A stretch of 64,000 bases of DNA from assembly GCA_019415525.1 (NCBI GenBank), contig DXZA01000067.1, forward strand, positions 248,001 through 312,000, in the 5' to 3' direction. A program made the translations under genes and the position numbers. The DNA is from Tyzzerella sp. Its GTDB lineage: Bacteria > Bacillota > Clostridia > Lachnospirales > Anaerotignaceae. Positions 17,354 to 25,871 of the stretch are shown here, piece by piece. How positions within the stretch are numbered: position 1 is the stretch's first letter; each line of letters opens with the position of its first letter. A model generated the notes under the pieces. It searched no databases. It was not told the origin of the DNA and was given only the letters and a program-made list of their open reading frames with translations.

Positions 17354-18214
17354 ATGACACAGAAACAAACAGGTATATTTTTAATGATTTTATCTGCATT
17401 TATATTTGCACTTATGCAGATATTTGTAAATCTTACAAGCGGTGAAATTCCTCTTATGGAGCAAGTTTTCATAAGAAATACAGTAAGTTTTTTTGTAGCT
17501 CTTTTTAGCTGTATAAAAACAAAACAATCTCTTATAGGTGAAAAAAAATATCAACCTTTACTTTTTGCCCGTTCATTTTTTGGATATCTTGGTGTAGTAA
17601 CGCTTTTTTATGCATCATCAAATGCTTTTCAAGCTGATGTTACTGTTATAAATAAAACATCACCATTTATAATAACACTTCTTGCTGTTATTTTATTTAA
17701 AGAAAAGGTTTCAAAAATACAGGTACTTGCACTTATAACAGCTTTTTTAGGTGTTGTAATATCAGCAGGACCAAAATTTTCATCTTCAGGACTTGCAGTA
17801 ACTTCTGCAATACTTTCTGCTGTATTTTCTGCAATAGCATATACTTGTCTTTCATACTTTAGAGGAAAAGTTGACGGAATGACAGTAATACTTCATTTTT
17901 CAGCATTTAGTATGATTGCAAGCATACCATTTTTAATAAATGATTTTGTAATACCATCAACACAAAATTTATTTTTTACATTATGTATAGGTATATGTGG
18001 TTCACTTGGACAGATATGTATTACATATGCATATAGATTTGCTCCTGCCGGAGAAATAAGTATATACAACTATACCGGAATAATATTTTCAATGATTTTA
18101 GGATATACTGTACTTGGTGAGAATATAGGATTTACAACACTTATAGGAAGTATATTTGTAGTAGCAGGTTCATTAATGGTATATTTCAATAAAAACAAAA
18201 AAAATCAGGCATAA
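17354..18214 (+). CDS. EamA/DMT-family transporter
   Basis: 286 residues with about ten membrane helices in two EamA repeats. Recognisable stretches are IFALMQIFVNLTSGEIPLMEQVFIRN at the start, VTLFYASSNAFQADVTVINKTSPFIITLLAVILFKEK at the end of the first repeat, and the matching LGQICITYAYRFAPAGEIS...LGYTVLGE in the second. Members export metabolites or exchange drugs and amino acids; the substrate cannot be read here. It follows the tRNA terminator with a weak AAAGGA ribosome site. A terminator overlaps its stop codon. Confidence 0.88.
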   Translation: MTQKQTGIFLMILSAFIFALMQIFVNLTSGEIPLMEQVFIRNTVSFFVALFSCIKTKQSLIGEKKYQPLLFARSFFGYLGVVTLFYASSNAFQADVTVINKTSPFIITLLAVILFKEKVSKIQVLALITAFLGVVISAGPKFSSSGLAVTSAILSAVFSAIAYTCLSYFRGKVDGMTVILHFSAFSMIASIPFLINDFVIPSTQNLFFTLCIGICGSLGQICITYAYRFAPAGEISIYNYTGIIFSMILGYTVLGENIGFTTLIGSIFVVAGSLMVYFNKNKKNQA

Positions 18215-18230
18215 GCCTGATTTTTTTTTA
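18195..18230. terminator. Bidirectional terminator between the EamA gene and thiI
   Basis: AAAAAATCAGGC / GCCTGATTTTTT with loop ATAA, whose TAA is the stop codon of the transporter gene. A-tract and T-tract on either side let it serve both convergent genes. Confidence 0.92.
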
Positions 18231-18236
18231 TTTTTT

Positions 18237-19412
18237 TTAATATTCAACAACTTCTGTGTTTTCAATAGCTTTTTCTATATAACTATCAAGTTCAGTAAGT
18301 TTTGATTCTATTTTTTCTATTACACTTGTTTTAGGTTTTGTTTCTGGGTGTTTTGCAACAAATATTGTACAACAATCTTCATAAGGACGTATTGATATAT
18401 CAAATGTGCCTATTTTCTTTGCAATATCAACAATTTCCTGTTTATCCATACCAGAAAGAGGTCTTAATACAGGCATTGTACAAACAGCACTTATTGCATG
18501 AAGCCCTTGCATTGTTTGACTTGCAACTTGTCCAACACTATCACCTGTAACAAGTCCTTGTGCATTTTCTTTTTCTGCTATAATCTGTGCAGTTCTCATC
18601 ATAGCTCTTTTAAGGAATATTGTAAGTTTATCATGAGGCACATTATCAAGTAAATAAAGCTGTAAATCAGTAAATGGTACAATATGAAGTTTCATACTAC
18701 CTGTAAAACAAGAAAGTCTTTCTGCAAGGTCACAAACTTTCTGTTTTGCCCATTCACTTGTATAAGGAGGGCTATGGAAATAAACAGCTTCCATTTCAAC
18801 TCCTCTTTTTGCAATAGACCAAGCAGCAACAGGGCTATCAATACCACCAGAAAGAAGTGCAACAGCTTTTCCAGAAGAACCAACTGGAAGCCCTCCAAAT
18901 GTTTTTATAAGTTTTGAATAAATATAAGCATCATTTCTAAGCTCAATATTTAAAACAATTTCAGGGTTATGAACATCAACAGAAAGATTATCCATATTAT
19001 TAAAAACATATCCACCTACATCAGCAGAAACTTCTCTTGATGACATAGGGTATCTTTTATCGGAACGTTTTGTTTCAACTTTAAATGTATAAGGTTTATC
19101 ACTACAAAGTTCTTTCATGTGTTCAAGAGCAAGACTTCTTATATTTTCAATACTTTGGTCTTCTGTTTTTATACCTGGACAAAGGGCAATTATACCGAAT
19201 ATAGGCATAACTTTAGGTATAATTCTATCAAAATCAATTTCTGTTCCTCTTGATTCTATTATAAGTCGACCTTGTTCTTTAACAACATAGAAATCACCTT
19301 CACTATCTATGTTTTTTCTTATAGCTTTTACAAGTTTACCTGTAAATATATGTCTATTATTGCCACGCATAGCTATTTCGCCATACTTTACAATAAGAAC
19401 TTTTTCTGCCAT
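18237..19412 (-). CDS. thiI: tRNA 4-thiouridine sulfurtransferase ThiI, without rhodanese domain
   Basis: 391 residues. It makes 4-thiouridine at position 8 of tRNAs and can supply sulfur for thiamine. Visible are the N-terminal VKYGEIAMRGNNR, a THUMP domain (about 60-165), and the PP-loop ATPase motif SGGIDSPVA (188-196). The protein ends soon after the PP-loop domain, so it lacks the rhodanese domain of the E. coli enzyme; like the Bacillus type it must take sulfur directly from a dedicated cysteine desulfurase. The cysteine desulfurase gene ends 4 nt upstream, which fits that partnership. Confidence 0.95.
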   Translation of the reverse strand: MAEKVLIVKYGEIAMRGNNRHIFTGKLVKAIRKNIDSEGDFYVVKEQGRLIIESRGTEIDFDRIIPKVMPIFGIIALCPGIKTEDQSIENIRSLALEHMKELCSDKPYTFKVETKRSDKRYPMSSREVSADVGGYVFNNMDNLSVDVHNPEIVLNIELRNDAYIYSKLIKTFGGLPVGSSGKAVALLSGGIDSPVAAWSIAKRGVEMEAVYFHSPPYTSEWAKQKVCDLAERLSCFTGSMKLHIVPFTDLQLYLLDNVPHDKLTIFLKRAMMRTAQIIAEKENAQGLVTGDSVGQVASQTMQGLHAISAVCTMPVLRPLSGMDKQEIVDIAKKIGTFDISIRPYEDCCTIFVAKHPETKPKTSVIEKIESKLTELDSYIEKAIENTEVVEY

Positions 19413-19416
19413 TATA

Positions 19417-20577
19417 TTATCTCCTCATTCTTTGTACTCTTCTAAGCATAGGAACAACTTTGCAAAGTTGGGCTACACACTTTTCAGCCTCAGAAACAGT
19501 ATTAAATCTTGAAAAACTAAATCTTATAGAGCCTTCTATAAGTTCTGGTGAAACATTCATAGCAGAAAGTACGTGACTTAATGCTTTTTTTCTACTGTCA
19601 CAAGCAGAACCGGCTGAAACATATATATCCTTTTCTTCAAGAGCATGAAGAAGAACTTCACTTCTTATGTCTTTAAAAGCAACATTAAGTACATAGGGAT
19701 TTGCATTTTCAACAGTATCACCATTTATACTTACATCAGGTATATTTGAAATTATACCTTCCCAAAGTGCTTTTTTAACTTCTCTTACTTTTTCACTATG
19801 CTCTAAAATATTTTTATAACTTTCTTCTGCTGAATTAGCAATAGCTGTAACCATTGCAGGATTTTCTGTACCTGCTCTCTGACCTTTTTGCTGACCTCCA
19901 CCATATATAAGAGGTTTTACTTTTATACCGCTTCTAATATAATTAAAACCGCTACCTTTTGGAGCATGGAATTTATGACCACTTGCAGTAAGGATATCTA
20001 TATTCATTTTTTTTACGTTTATATTGCATTTTCCAAAAGCTTGTACAGCGTCAGTATGGAATATAGTTTCAGGATTTTTTTGTTTTATAACTTTACCTAT
20101 ATTCTCCATATCCTGTACAGTTCCAGTTTCATTATTTGCAAATATTATGCTTACAAGGATTGTATCTTTTCTTATTAAATTTTCAAGTGCCAAAATATCA
20201 ACATATCCCATATTATCAACAGGAACATATGATATTTCATATCCTCTGCTTTCAAGAACCTTCATAGGTTCAAGTACTGCTGGATGTTCAGTTTTTGTTG
20301 TTATAATATGTTTTCCACTTCTTATATAGCCTTCTGCTGTACCAAAAATAGCCCAGTTATCACCTTCAGAGCCACCGGAAGTGAAATATATTTCATCTTG
20401 ATTACAATTTATAATATCAGCAATTACTTTTGAACCACTTCTTATAAGTTTTTCAGCCTCAAGACCTTTTTTGCTTGCAGATGCAGGATTTGCATACTGA
20501 TTAACAAGTATATCTTTAAGCATATCAGCTGAACTTTCAAGAGTTTTTGTTGTTGCTGCATTATCAAAATATATCAT
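19417..20577 (-). CDS. Cysteine desulfurase, NifS/IscS-like (NifZ-type partner of ThiI)
   Basis: 386 residues, full length. This PLP enzyme takes sulfur from cysteine as an enzyme-bound persulfide. The start MIYFDNAATTKT, the PLP lysine Lys202 in SGHKFHAPKG, the HTDAVQAFGK stretch and the persulfide Cys326 in SAGSACDSRKK are all present. The short loop around the Cys is that of group I (NifS/IscS) desulfurases. No Fe-S scaffold gene is adjacent; instead it is coupled to thiI, so sulfur delivery to tRNA thiolation is the likely job, as with Bacillus NifZ-ThiI. It belongs to the five-gene operon 22612-18237. Confidence 0.94.
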   Translation of the reverse strand: MIYFDNAATTKTLESSADMLKDILVNQYANPASASKKGLEAEKLIRSGSKVIADIINCNQDEIYFTSGGSEGDNWAIFGTAEGYIRSGKHIITTKTEHPAVLEPMKVLESRGYEISYVPVDNMGYVDILALENLIRKDTILVSIIFANNETGTVQDMENIGKVIKQKNPETIFHTDAVQAFGKCNINVKKMNIDILTASGHKFHAPKGSGFNYIRSGIKVKPLIYGGGQQKGQRAGTENPAMVTAIANSAEESYKNILEHSEKVREVKKALWEGIISNIPDVSINGDTVENANPYVLNVAFKDIRSEVLLHALEEKDIYVSAGSACDSRKKALSHVLSAMNVSPELIEGSIRFSFSRFNTVSEAEKCVAQLCKVVPMLRRVQRMRR

Positions 20578-20591
20578 TATTATGTCACCTC

Positions 20592-21323
20592 TTAATCAAG
20601 TTCATAAAGAAGTATTGAAAGTGTGCAAAGACCTGCTGTTTCTGTTCTTAAAATTCTTTTCCCCAGAGTTATGGATTTTATCCCCGAATTTGTTGAAAGA
20701 TTTATTTCATCTGTGGAAAAACCACCTTCAGGACCTATAAAAACAGCTATTGTTTTTCCATCAAAATCATTTACAAACTGACGGAGTCCTCTTTCTTTTT
20801 CATTTTCATAAGGTATAATTGCACCGTCAAAGTTTTCAGCCATTTTTACAGCCTCTTTAAATGTTACAACAGGCTGTATTTTAGGTATTTTACCTCTACC
20901 GGACTGTTTTGCAGCAGCTTCTGATATTTTCTGCCATCTTTCAATTTTCTTTGCTTCTTTGTCTTTTTTATCAAGTTTTACAATACATCTTTCTGTATAT
21001 ACAGGTACAATTTCATCTATACCAAGCTCAACACATTTTTGTATTATAAGTTCCATTTTATCTGCCTTTGGCAAACCTTGAAAAAGAGTTATTTTTGTTT
21101 TAGGTTCAGAAACAGAAACTGATTTTGAAACAATATCAAGTAATACTTCTTTATCAACAAAAGAATTTACAGTACATTCATAGTCATTTCCACAACTATC
21201 ACATACTGTTAAACTTTCGCCCTCTTTCATTCTAAGAACGGTTTTTATATGCTTTGCATCTTCTCCAGAAACTGTTATATTTTCATTTTTTATATTTTCA
21301 GGAGATACAAAAAATCTAGGCAT
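20592..21323 (-). CDS. rsmE: 16S rRNA (uracil-1498-N3)-methyltransferase
   Basis: 243 residues, the usual length. It methylates U1498 of 16S rRNA using S-adenosylmethionine. The N-terminal MPRFFVSPENI and GEDAKHIKTVLRMKEGE form the RNA-binding part; the SPOUT domain has LFQGLPKADKMELIIQKCVELG, RWQKISEAAAKQSGRGKIP and the knot motif FIGPEGGFSTDEI, followed by LGKRILRTETAG. The gene follows prmA at 11 nt, an arrangement common in Firmicutes, and precedes nifS. The start follows GGAGG. Confidence 0.96.
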   Translation of the reverse strand: MPRFFVSPENIKNENITVSGEDAKHIKTVLRMKEGESLTVCDSCGNDYECTVNSFVDKEVLLDIVSKSVSVSEPKTKITLFQGLPKADKMELIIQKCVELGIDEIVPVYTERCIVKLDKKDKEAKKIERWQKISEAAAKQSGRGKIPKIQPVVTFKEAVKMAENFDGAIIPYENEKERGLRQFVNDFDGKTIAVFIGPEGGFSTDEINLSTNSGIKSITLGKRILRTETAGLCTLSILLYELD

Positions 21324-21334
21324 AATATACCTCC

Positions 21335-22315
21335 TTATTTACCTGTATATCTTGATACAACAGCTGCCCAATCTTTTTTAGTTTTTGTTTCAATAACAGT
21401 AAAACCGTTTTCAGCAAGTGCATTATATACATCTTCAAGTCTATCTGTAATAATACCACTTGATATAAATATTCCTTCATCTTTTATAAATGCAGGAACC
21501 ATTTTTGAAAGAGCAACTATAATATCAGCAACTATATTAGCTTCAACAACATCATATGATTTTGTTGTAAACTTATTATAAAGTTCTTCATCTCCAAGTA
21601 TATTACCTGCCATAACATTATATTTTTCACGTGGAATATCATTCATATCAGAGTTTTCATAAGCAATATCAATTGCATTAGGGTCAATATCAACAGCATC
21701 AGCATATGAAGCCCCTACAAGAAGTGAGGCTATTGAAAGAATACCACTACCACAACCTATATCAAGTATTTTATCGCCTTCTTTAACATAGTTTTCAATA
21801 TGTTCAATACAAAGCTGTGTTGTTTCATGTGTACCTGTACCGAAAATATGACCTGGGTCTATTTTAAGAATTATTTTATCTGTTTCTTCTTTAAGTTCTT
21901 CCCAAGATGGTTTAATCATTATTTTTTCACCAATTGGGAAAGGTTTAAAATATTTTTTCCAGTTATTAGCCCAGTCTTCTTCTTTAACATTTTTAAATTT
22001 AACATTAAGTGTACCAAGGTCAAATTCTTTTTCATTTTCTTTTAATGATAAAAGACCGCTTTTAATCTGTGAAAGCATTTCATTACCGGAAGCATTGTCT
22101 GTAACAAAGAATGTTATACCAACACCGGCTTCACGTTTAATCTCAACAAGCTCTTCATCAATATAATCCCAGTTACTATTTGGATTTTCCATAAATTCTT
22201 TAAAATCATTTTCATCTTCTATCATAAGTCCTGTTATACCACACTGATAAAGAAGACCGCTTACTATTTCAATACCTTCTCTTGTGGTTTCAATAAAAAT
22301 TTCAAGCCAATCCAT
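21335..22315 (-). CDS. prmA: Ribosomal protein L11 methyltransferase
   Basis: 326 residues. It trimethylates L11 with S-adenosylmethionine. Features: the N-terminal substrate-recognition part with IVSGLLYQCGITGLMIED, the linker NWKKYFKPFPIGEKIMIKPSW, then a Rossmann-type methyltransferase with PGHIFGTGTHETTQLC, the SAM loop ILDIGCGSGILSIAS, ADAVDIDPNAIDIAYEN, and the catalytic-region YDVVEANIVADII. The start follows a GGAGG site. It lies in an operon with rsmE, two RNA/ribosome modifiers side by side, plus the thiolation pair. Confidence 0.96.
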   Translation of the reverse strand: MDWLEIFIETTREGIEIVSGLLYQCGITGLMIEDENDFKEFMENPNSNWDYIDEELVEIKREAGVGITFFVTDNASGNEMLSQIKSGLLSLKENEKEFDLGTLNVKFKNVKEEDWANNWKKYFKPFPIGEKIMIKPSWEELKEETDKIILKIDPGHIFGTGTHETTQLCIEHIENYVKEGDKILDIGCGSGILSIASLLVGASYADAVDIDPNAIDIAYENSDMNDIPREKYNVMAGNILGDEELYNKFTTKSYDVVEANIVADIIVALSKMVPAFIKDEGIFISSGIITDRLEDVYNALAENGFTVIETKTKKDWAAVVSRYTGK

Positions 22316-22333
22316 AATTTCCTCCTAAAAAAA

Positions 22334-22612
22334 TTATTTAAAAATAATATTATGATTTTTATTTAAAATATAATCTGCTTTTTCAAAATCATCTTTATGA
22401 ACATATATTATATATTCTGTATTCATTTCAAGATTTTCTCCAAAAGTTCCTGTTTGTGACCTATTTCCAGAAGAAAAAGGCGATGAACTTCTTTGGTCTA
22501 CTGTTTTTATACTATATTTAATTTTCTCAGAATTTAAAAGTTCTCTTATAATACCTTGTTGTTTCATTGAAAATACTGTTATAAGTTCTTTTCTGTTTAG
22601 AATGGTAATCAT
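22334..22612 (-). CDS. Small DUF2007-like protein
   Basis: 92 residues. The pattern of an N-terminal strand-helix (ELITVFSMKQQGIIRELLNSEKIKYSI) and a C-terminal EYIIYVHKDDFEKADYIL resembles the DUF2007 'putative signal transducing' family, which has a ferredoxin-like fold and no proven function. A Ser/Gly-rich loop (about 41-57) separates the halves. The ATG follows AAGGAGG. It heads the operon with prmA, rsmE, nifS and thiI. I am fairly sure it is a real gene and less sure of the family. Confidence 0.7.
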   Translation of the reverse strand: MITILNRKELITVFSMKQQGIIRELLNSEKIKYSIKTVDQRSSSPFSSGNRSQTGTFGENLEMNTEYIIYVHKDDFEKADYILNKNHNIIFK

Positions 22613-22686
22613 ACAAAAAACCTCCTTCTAAAAAATTAATATAATAATTATATCATAAATAAATATATTGTTTAATTATAAATAAA

Positions 22687-22710
22687 AAGAGTGCAGAAAA
22701 TTTCTGCACC
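22687..22710 (-). terminator. Terminator of the rpsF-ssb-rpsR operon
   Basis: Stem GTGCAGAAA / TTTCTGCAC directly after rpsR; the minus strand continues CTCTTTTTATTT. Confidence 0.88.
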
Positions 22711-22725
22711 CTTGTTATATGCTTA

Positions 22726-22956
22726 TTAATCCTGTGTATAAGGCATAAGGCTTATGTGTCTAGCTCTCTTGATAGCTGTTGTTAAAGCTCTCTGATGTTT
22801 AGCACAGTTACCTGTAATTCTTCTTGGAAGAATTTTACCTCTTTCAGAAACATATCTTCTTAATTTGCTGATATCTTTGTAATCTATTGTTGTTAATTTG
22901 TCAGCACAAGCTGCACAAACTCTTTTTTTTCTACGACCACGTTTTTTCTGAATCAT
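22726..22956 (-). CDS. rpsR: 30S ribosomal protein S18
   Basis: 76 residues, full length. The family core YKDISKLRRYVSERGKILPRRITG and the C-terminal HQRALTTAIKRARHISLMPY are complete. The N-terminal RKKRVCAACADK carries a Cys pair, and a further Cys occurs in TGNCAKHQR, compatible with the zinc-binding C+ form of S18 (inference; only three Cys are seen). It is the last gene of rpsF-ssb-rpsR. S18 pairs with S6 in the small subunit platform. Confidence 0.97.
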   Translation of the reverse strand: MIQKKRGRRKKRVCAACADKLTTIDYKDISKLRRYVSERGKILPRRITGNCAKHQRALTTAIKRARHISLMPYTQD

Positions 22957-22992
22957 GTCTGCTACCTCCTTATTAGATTTCTACATTTTATA

Positions 22993-23463
22993 TTAGAAAG
23001 GTAAATCGTCATCCTCTATACTTTCGTCTATTGGATAAAATCCATCATTAGCAGGTGCACTTTTTGGTGCTGACTGCTGTTGTGGCTGGTATGAATTTGA
23101 AGGCATTGGACTAGCTTCTGCCCCACCTCTCTGTTCGTAATTTGTCTTACTTTCAGCGAAGTACTGCTCTTCAACTACTACATCAGTAGACCATCTTTTC
23201 TGTCCGTTCTGGTCATCCCAAGAACGCACTTGAAGTCTTCCGATAATACTTACCATCTGACCTTTTCTAAAATATTTCTCCGCAAACTCGCCTAATTTGC
23301 CGAAAGCAACACAGCCAATAAAGTCTGCATCTGGCTCTCCTTGACGTTTAAAACGGCGGTTCACTGCCAATGTATATCTTGCGACAGCCATCGGCTCTGC
23401 TCCCTGTGAGTACCTTACTTCCGGTTCTCTTACAAGTCTGCCCATCAAAATGACCTTATTCAT
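22993..23463 (-). CDS. ssb: Single-stranded DNA-binding protein
   Basis: 156 residues. The OB-fold (1-110) begins MNKVILMGRLVREPEVRYSQ and has the usual VARYTLAVNRRFKR and FGKLGEFAEKYFRKGQMVSI. A Gln/Pro/Ser-rich linker (about 117-144) leads to the acidic tip ESIEDDDLPF that recruits repair and replication partners. Placement between rpsF and rpsR is the conserved Firmicute order. Its GC content is visibly higher than its neighbours, as is common for highly expressed genes. Confidence 0.97.
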   Translation of the reverse strand: MNKVILMGRLVREPEVRYSQGAEPMAVARYTLAVNRRFKRQGEPDADFIGCVAFGKLGEFAEKYFRKGQMVSIIGRLQVRSWDDQNGQKRWSTDVVVEEQYFAESKTNYEQRGGAEASPMPSNSYQPQQQSAPKSAPANDGFYPIDESIEDDDLPF

Positions 23464-23480
23464 GTCATTACCCCCTTAGC

Positions 23481-23768
23481 TTACGCTTCTTTACGAACAA
23501 TGAGGTAACGAAGTACGTCTTCCATGATACGTACACGGCTTTCGATTTCAGCTGGTGTTGTAGCTAGAGCTTCAAATGTTATAAAGCTGAAGAAACCTTC
23601 GTTTACTTTTTTGATTTCATAAGCGAGTCTTCTTTTACCCCAATCATCAACTTTTTCGATTTTGCCTCCGAATCTTTCGATGAGTGCCTGAACTTTAGCA
23701 GCAGCCTCTGTTCTTGCTTCTTCTTCGATAGCTGGACTAATAACTAACGCTAATTCGTATTTGTTCAT
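23481..23768 (-). CDS. rpsF: 30S ribosomal protein S6
   Basis: 95 residues from the ATG at 23768, giving the normal N-terminus MNKYELALVISP. The fold residues LIERFGGKIEKVDDWGKRRLAYEIKK and GFFSFITFEA are typical. Upstream the message reads GGAGG-TGTA-ATG-TAA-TG: an ATG immediately followed by a stop that overlaps the true start, so a ribosome starting at the first ATG would stop and could restart one base back. It is the first gene of the S6-SSB-S18 operon, driven by a consensus promoter 75-103 nt upstream. Confidence 0.96.
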   Translation of the reverse strand: MNKYELALVISPAIEEEARTEAAAKVQALIERFGGKIEKVDDWGKRRLAYEIKKVNEGFFSFITFEALATTPAEIESRVRIMEDVLRYLIVRKEA

Positions 23769-23842
23769 TACATTACACCTCCTCTTGGACTTATGGCCCT
23801 CTAACATTGTAGAGAGCAAGGAATTTTTACTTACAGAAATGT

Positions 23843-23871
23843 ATTCTATCATAAAAACCCTTTAATTGCAA
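23843..23871 (-). promoter_or_regulatory. Sigma-A promoter of rpsF-ssb-rpsR
   Basis: On the minus strand TTGCAA (23871-23866), a 17-nt spacer and TAGAAT (23848-23843). The leader of about 70 nt contains an imperfect hairpin (CTTG ... CAAG enclosing a CTCT/AGAG stem). I looked for the S6:S18-binding leader motif and could not confirm it. Confidence 0.75.
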
Positions 23872-23878
23872 GTATTTT

Positions 23879-25282
23879 TTAATTTTTTTCTATAATTATT
23901 TCTTCATTACCTAATATTATTTTTTCTGCCTTAGATATATCCATAACATTATAAAAACTATATTTAAACACAATATTTTCTTCCATTGTTTTATGTTCAT
24001 CAAGAGTCCACTCAGAGCTTGAAGTTCCATAAGCCTCTATTTTATTATTATCCACAACAATAATAGGGTCTGTATCATACATACTTATATTTTCATTTTC
24101 TGAATACCCTCTTAATGTAATTCCTATTGGAGAAAGGGAATAGCTCATTATTTTTCCTCCCTCTATATCTATATCACAAGTACCTTCATATACATCTTTT
24201 AGTTTTTCCACTTTAAATGATATATTCCAATTTCCTTTAACTATATTTTTATAATAATCATATTCTGTAAAAATTGTTGTATTTAAAAGTTCATTTTCTG
24301 ATTTTGAAATATTATCTATATAGAATATATTTTCAGCATAACACCAACCATTTCTGCTTTCAGTATCATCAGTACATATATTACCGTCTTTAGAAACAGA
24401 AAAACTTCTATACACTTCTGGCATAGCATAATAATCATCTATATTATCATCAAATCTAAAATATAAATTACATTGATTTGGTATTTCAGCCTTGTATTTA
24501 TATTGAATATATAATTTTCCATCTTTAATGGCACAATTTGAAATAAATATTGTTCTGTCATTATCAATAGGTATATTAATCTCGTCAGGCTTAAGCATTG
24601 TATACTCTTCCATATTACCATTTGTTGTATTATAAGCACCCTTATCAGCCTTTATAAAAGTTGCATTTTCATTTAATATATCATAAATTCTATATCCCTT
24701 TGTATCATATGATTGATTTTCAAGTCCACTCATTATATCAGATGCTTCAATAGATATTTCTTTATTTTCAAGATTTTTACCGTCTATACTAAGTTTCATT
24801 ATTACACTATCTTCATTTTTATCATATCCAACAGATTCAACAGAATATCCCATAGAATTATTACCTTCTAAAAGATTAAGACTAAGTTGTGATATTTTTG
24901 CTGTATCGTCTATTCTTTTTTCTGATTGTTTATCATCAATTACAATATATGCAACAGCAGAATTTCCATCTGTCATAGCTGCTGCTGTATCAATACTTAC
25001 ATTATTAAAAACAGCATTTTCTTTTGGTGGTATAGCTTTTAATATACCTGTTTCATATGTATCTCCAAGTTTTTCTTTTACTTTTTCAAATATTGATGTA
25101 GCACCTATTACACAAGCAGAAAAAGCAAATACAGCTGCAACACAAACAGCCACTTTACTAAAAGATATTATTCTTTTATTCTCTACCGAATATGCTTTTT
25201 CTTTTATTTTTGATTTTATTTCTGAGGTGACATAGATATCTTTAAGAATATTATCTACATCATCTTTAAATATTCTATTCAT
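23879..25282 (-). CDS. DUF4179-domain membrane protein, probable anti-sigma partner
   Basis: 467 residues. The N-terminal cytoplasmic part (1-40) is followed by a membrane helix (about 41-63, FSKVAVCVAAVFAFSACVIGATSIF), then an extracellular region opening with the DUF4179 hallmark VKEKLGDTYETGILKAIPP and YDKNEDSVIMKLSIDGK. Such proteins are encoded right after ECF sigma factors in clostridia and are thought to hold the sigma factor at the membrane. Its start codon lies inside the sigma gene (8-nt overlap, TATTATGAATAG), a strong sign of coupled translation. The outer part has no enzyme motif that I recognise; the signal sensed is unknown. Confidence 0.82.
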   Translation of the reverse strand: MNRIFKDDVDNILKDIYVTSEIKSKIKEKAYSVENKRIISFSKVAVCVAAVFAFSACVIGATSIFEKVKEKLGDTYETGILKAIPPKENAVFNNVSIDTAAAMTDGNSAVAYIVIDDKQSEKRIDDTAKISQLSLNLLEGNNSMGYSVESVGYDKNEDSVIMKLSIDGKNLENKEISIEASDIMSGLENQSYDTKGYRIYDILNENATFIKADKGAYNTTNGNMEEYTMLKPDEINIPIDNDRTIFISNCAIKDGKLYIQYKYKAEIPNQCNLYFRFDDNIDDYYAMPEVYRSFSVSKDGNICTDDTESRNGWCYAENIFYIDNISKSENELLNTTIFTEYDYYKNIVKGNWNISFKVEKLKDVYEGTCDIDIEGGKIMSYSLSPIGITLRGYSENENISMYDTDPIIVVDNNKIEAYGTSSSEWTLDEHKTMEENIVFKYSFYNVMDISKAEKIILGNEEIIIEKN

Positions 25283-25802
25283 AATACCAGTCCTCCAAAT
25301 TTTCTTTAAGTCTTTCTCTTCCTCTTTTAAGTCTTATAGAAGCTGTACCACTGGGAATACCCAAAACCTGTGATATTTCAGGTATTTTAAGTTCATAATA
25401 ATAATATAAAAGAATTACTTCTTTATATTTTTTAGGTAATTTCATAATTTCATTAACAATATTTTCACGTTCTATATTTGTATTAAAATTATAGTTATAC
25501 CCTTCTTCCTTAATATCATCAGTTGTAAAAATTCTTTTAAACCAAGATTTACGCATATAGCTTTTACATACATTAATAGCTATTTTAGTTATCCATGTTT
25601 TCTCATTACATTCATTTCTAAATGTATTTCTACTTTTATAAACATTAATAAAAGTATCCTGAACAGCATCTTCAGCAAGACTATAATCATTAAGATACAT
25701 ATAACACAGCCTTAAAATACTGTTTCCATATTTATCCATAAGTTCATCAAGGTGCATTTCATATTTTTCATAGTCATTTTCAATAATATTAACACCTATC
25801 AT
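25275..25802 (-). CDS. ECF-type sigma-70 family RNA polymerase sigma factor
   Basis: 175 residues from the ATG at 25802 behind GGAGG. Region 2 reads YGNSILRLCYMYLNDYSLAEDAVQDTFINVYKSRNTFR with the conserved AEDAVQDTF, then WITKIAINVCKSYMRK; region 4 reads IMKLPKKYKEVILLYYYYELKIPEISQVLGIPSGTASIRLKRGRERLKE. These are the two DNA- and core-binding domains of an extracytoplasmic-function sigma factor of the SigV/SigW kind. The adjoining DUF4179 gene is its probable regulator. Autoregulation is likely, but no recognisable ECF promoter was identified by eye. Confidence 0.93.
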   Translation of the reverse strand: MIGVNIIENDYEKYEMHLDELMDKYGNSILRLCYMYLNDYSLAEDAVQDTFINVYKSRNTFRNECNEKTWITKIAINVCKSYMRKSWFKRIFTTDDIKEEGYNYNFNTNIERENIVNEIMKLPKKYKEVILLYYYYELKIPEISQVLGIPSGTASIRLKRGRERLKENLEDWYYE

Positions 25803-25871
25803 AAGGATTACCTCCTTTACATAATAGACTTTCACTTTTATGAAAATCTTTCATTTTTACAAAAATTTATT

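Noticed and set aside
23769..23842. S6:S18-binding leader RNA before rpsF
   Set aside because: A hairpin is present, but the conserved CCG-type element could not be found.
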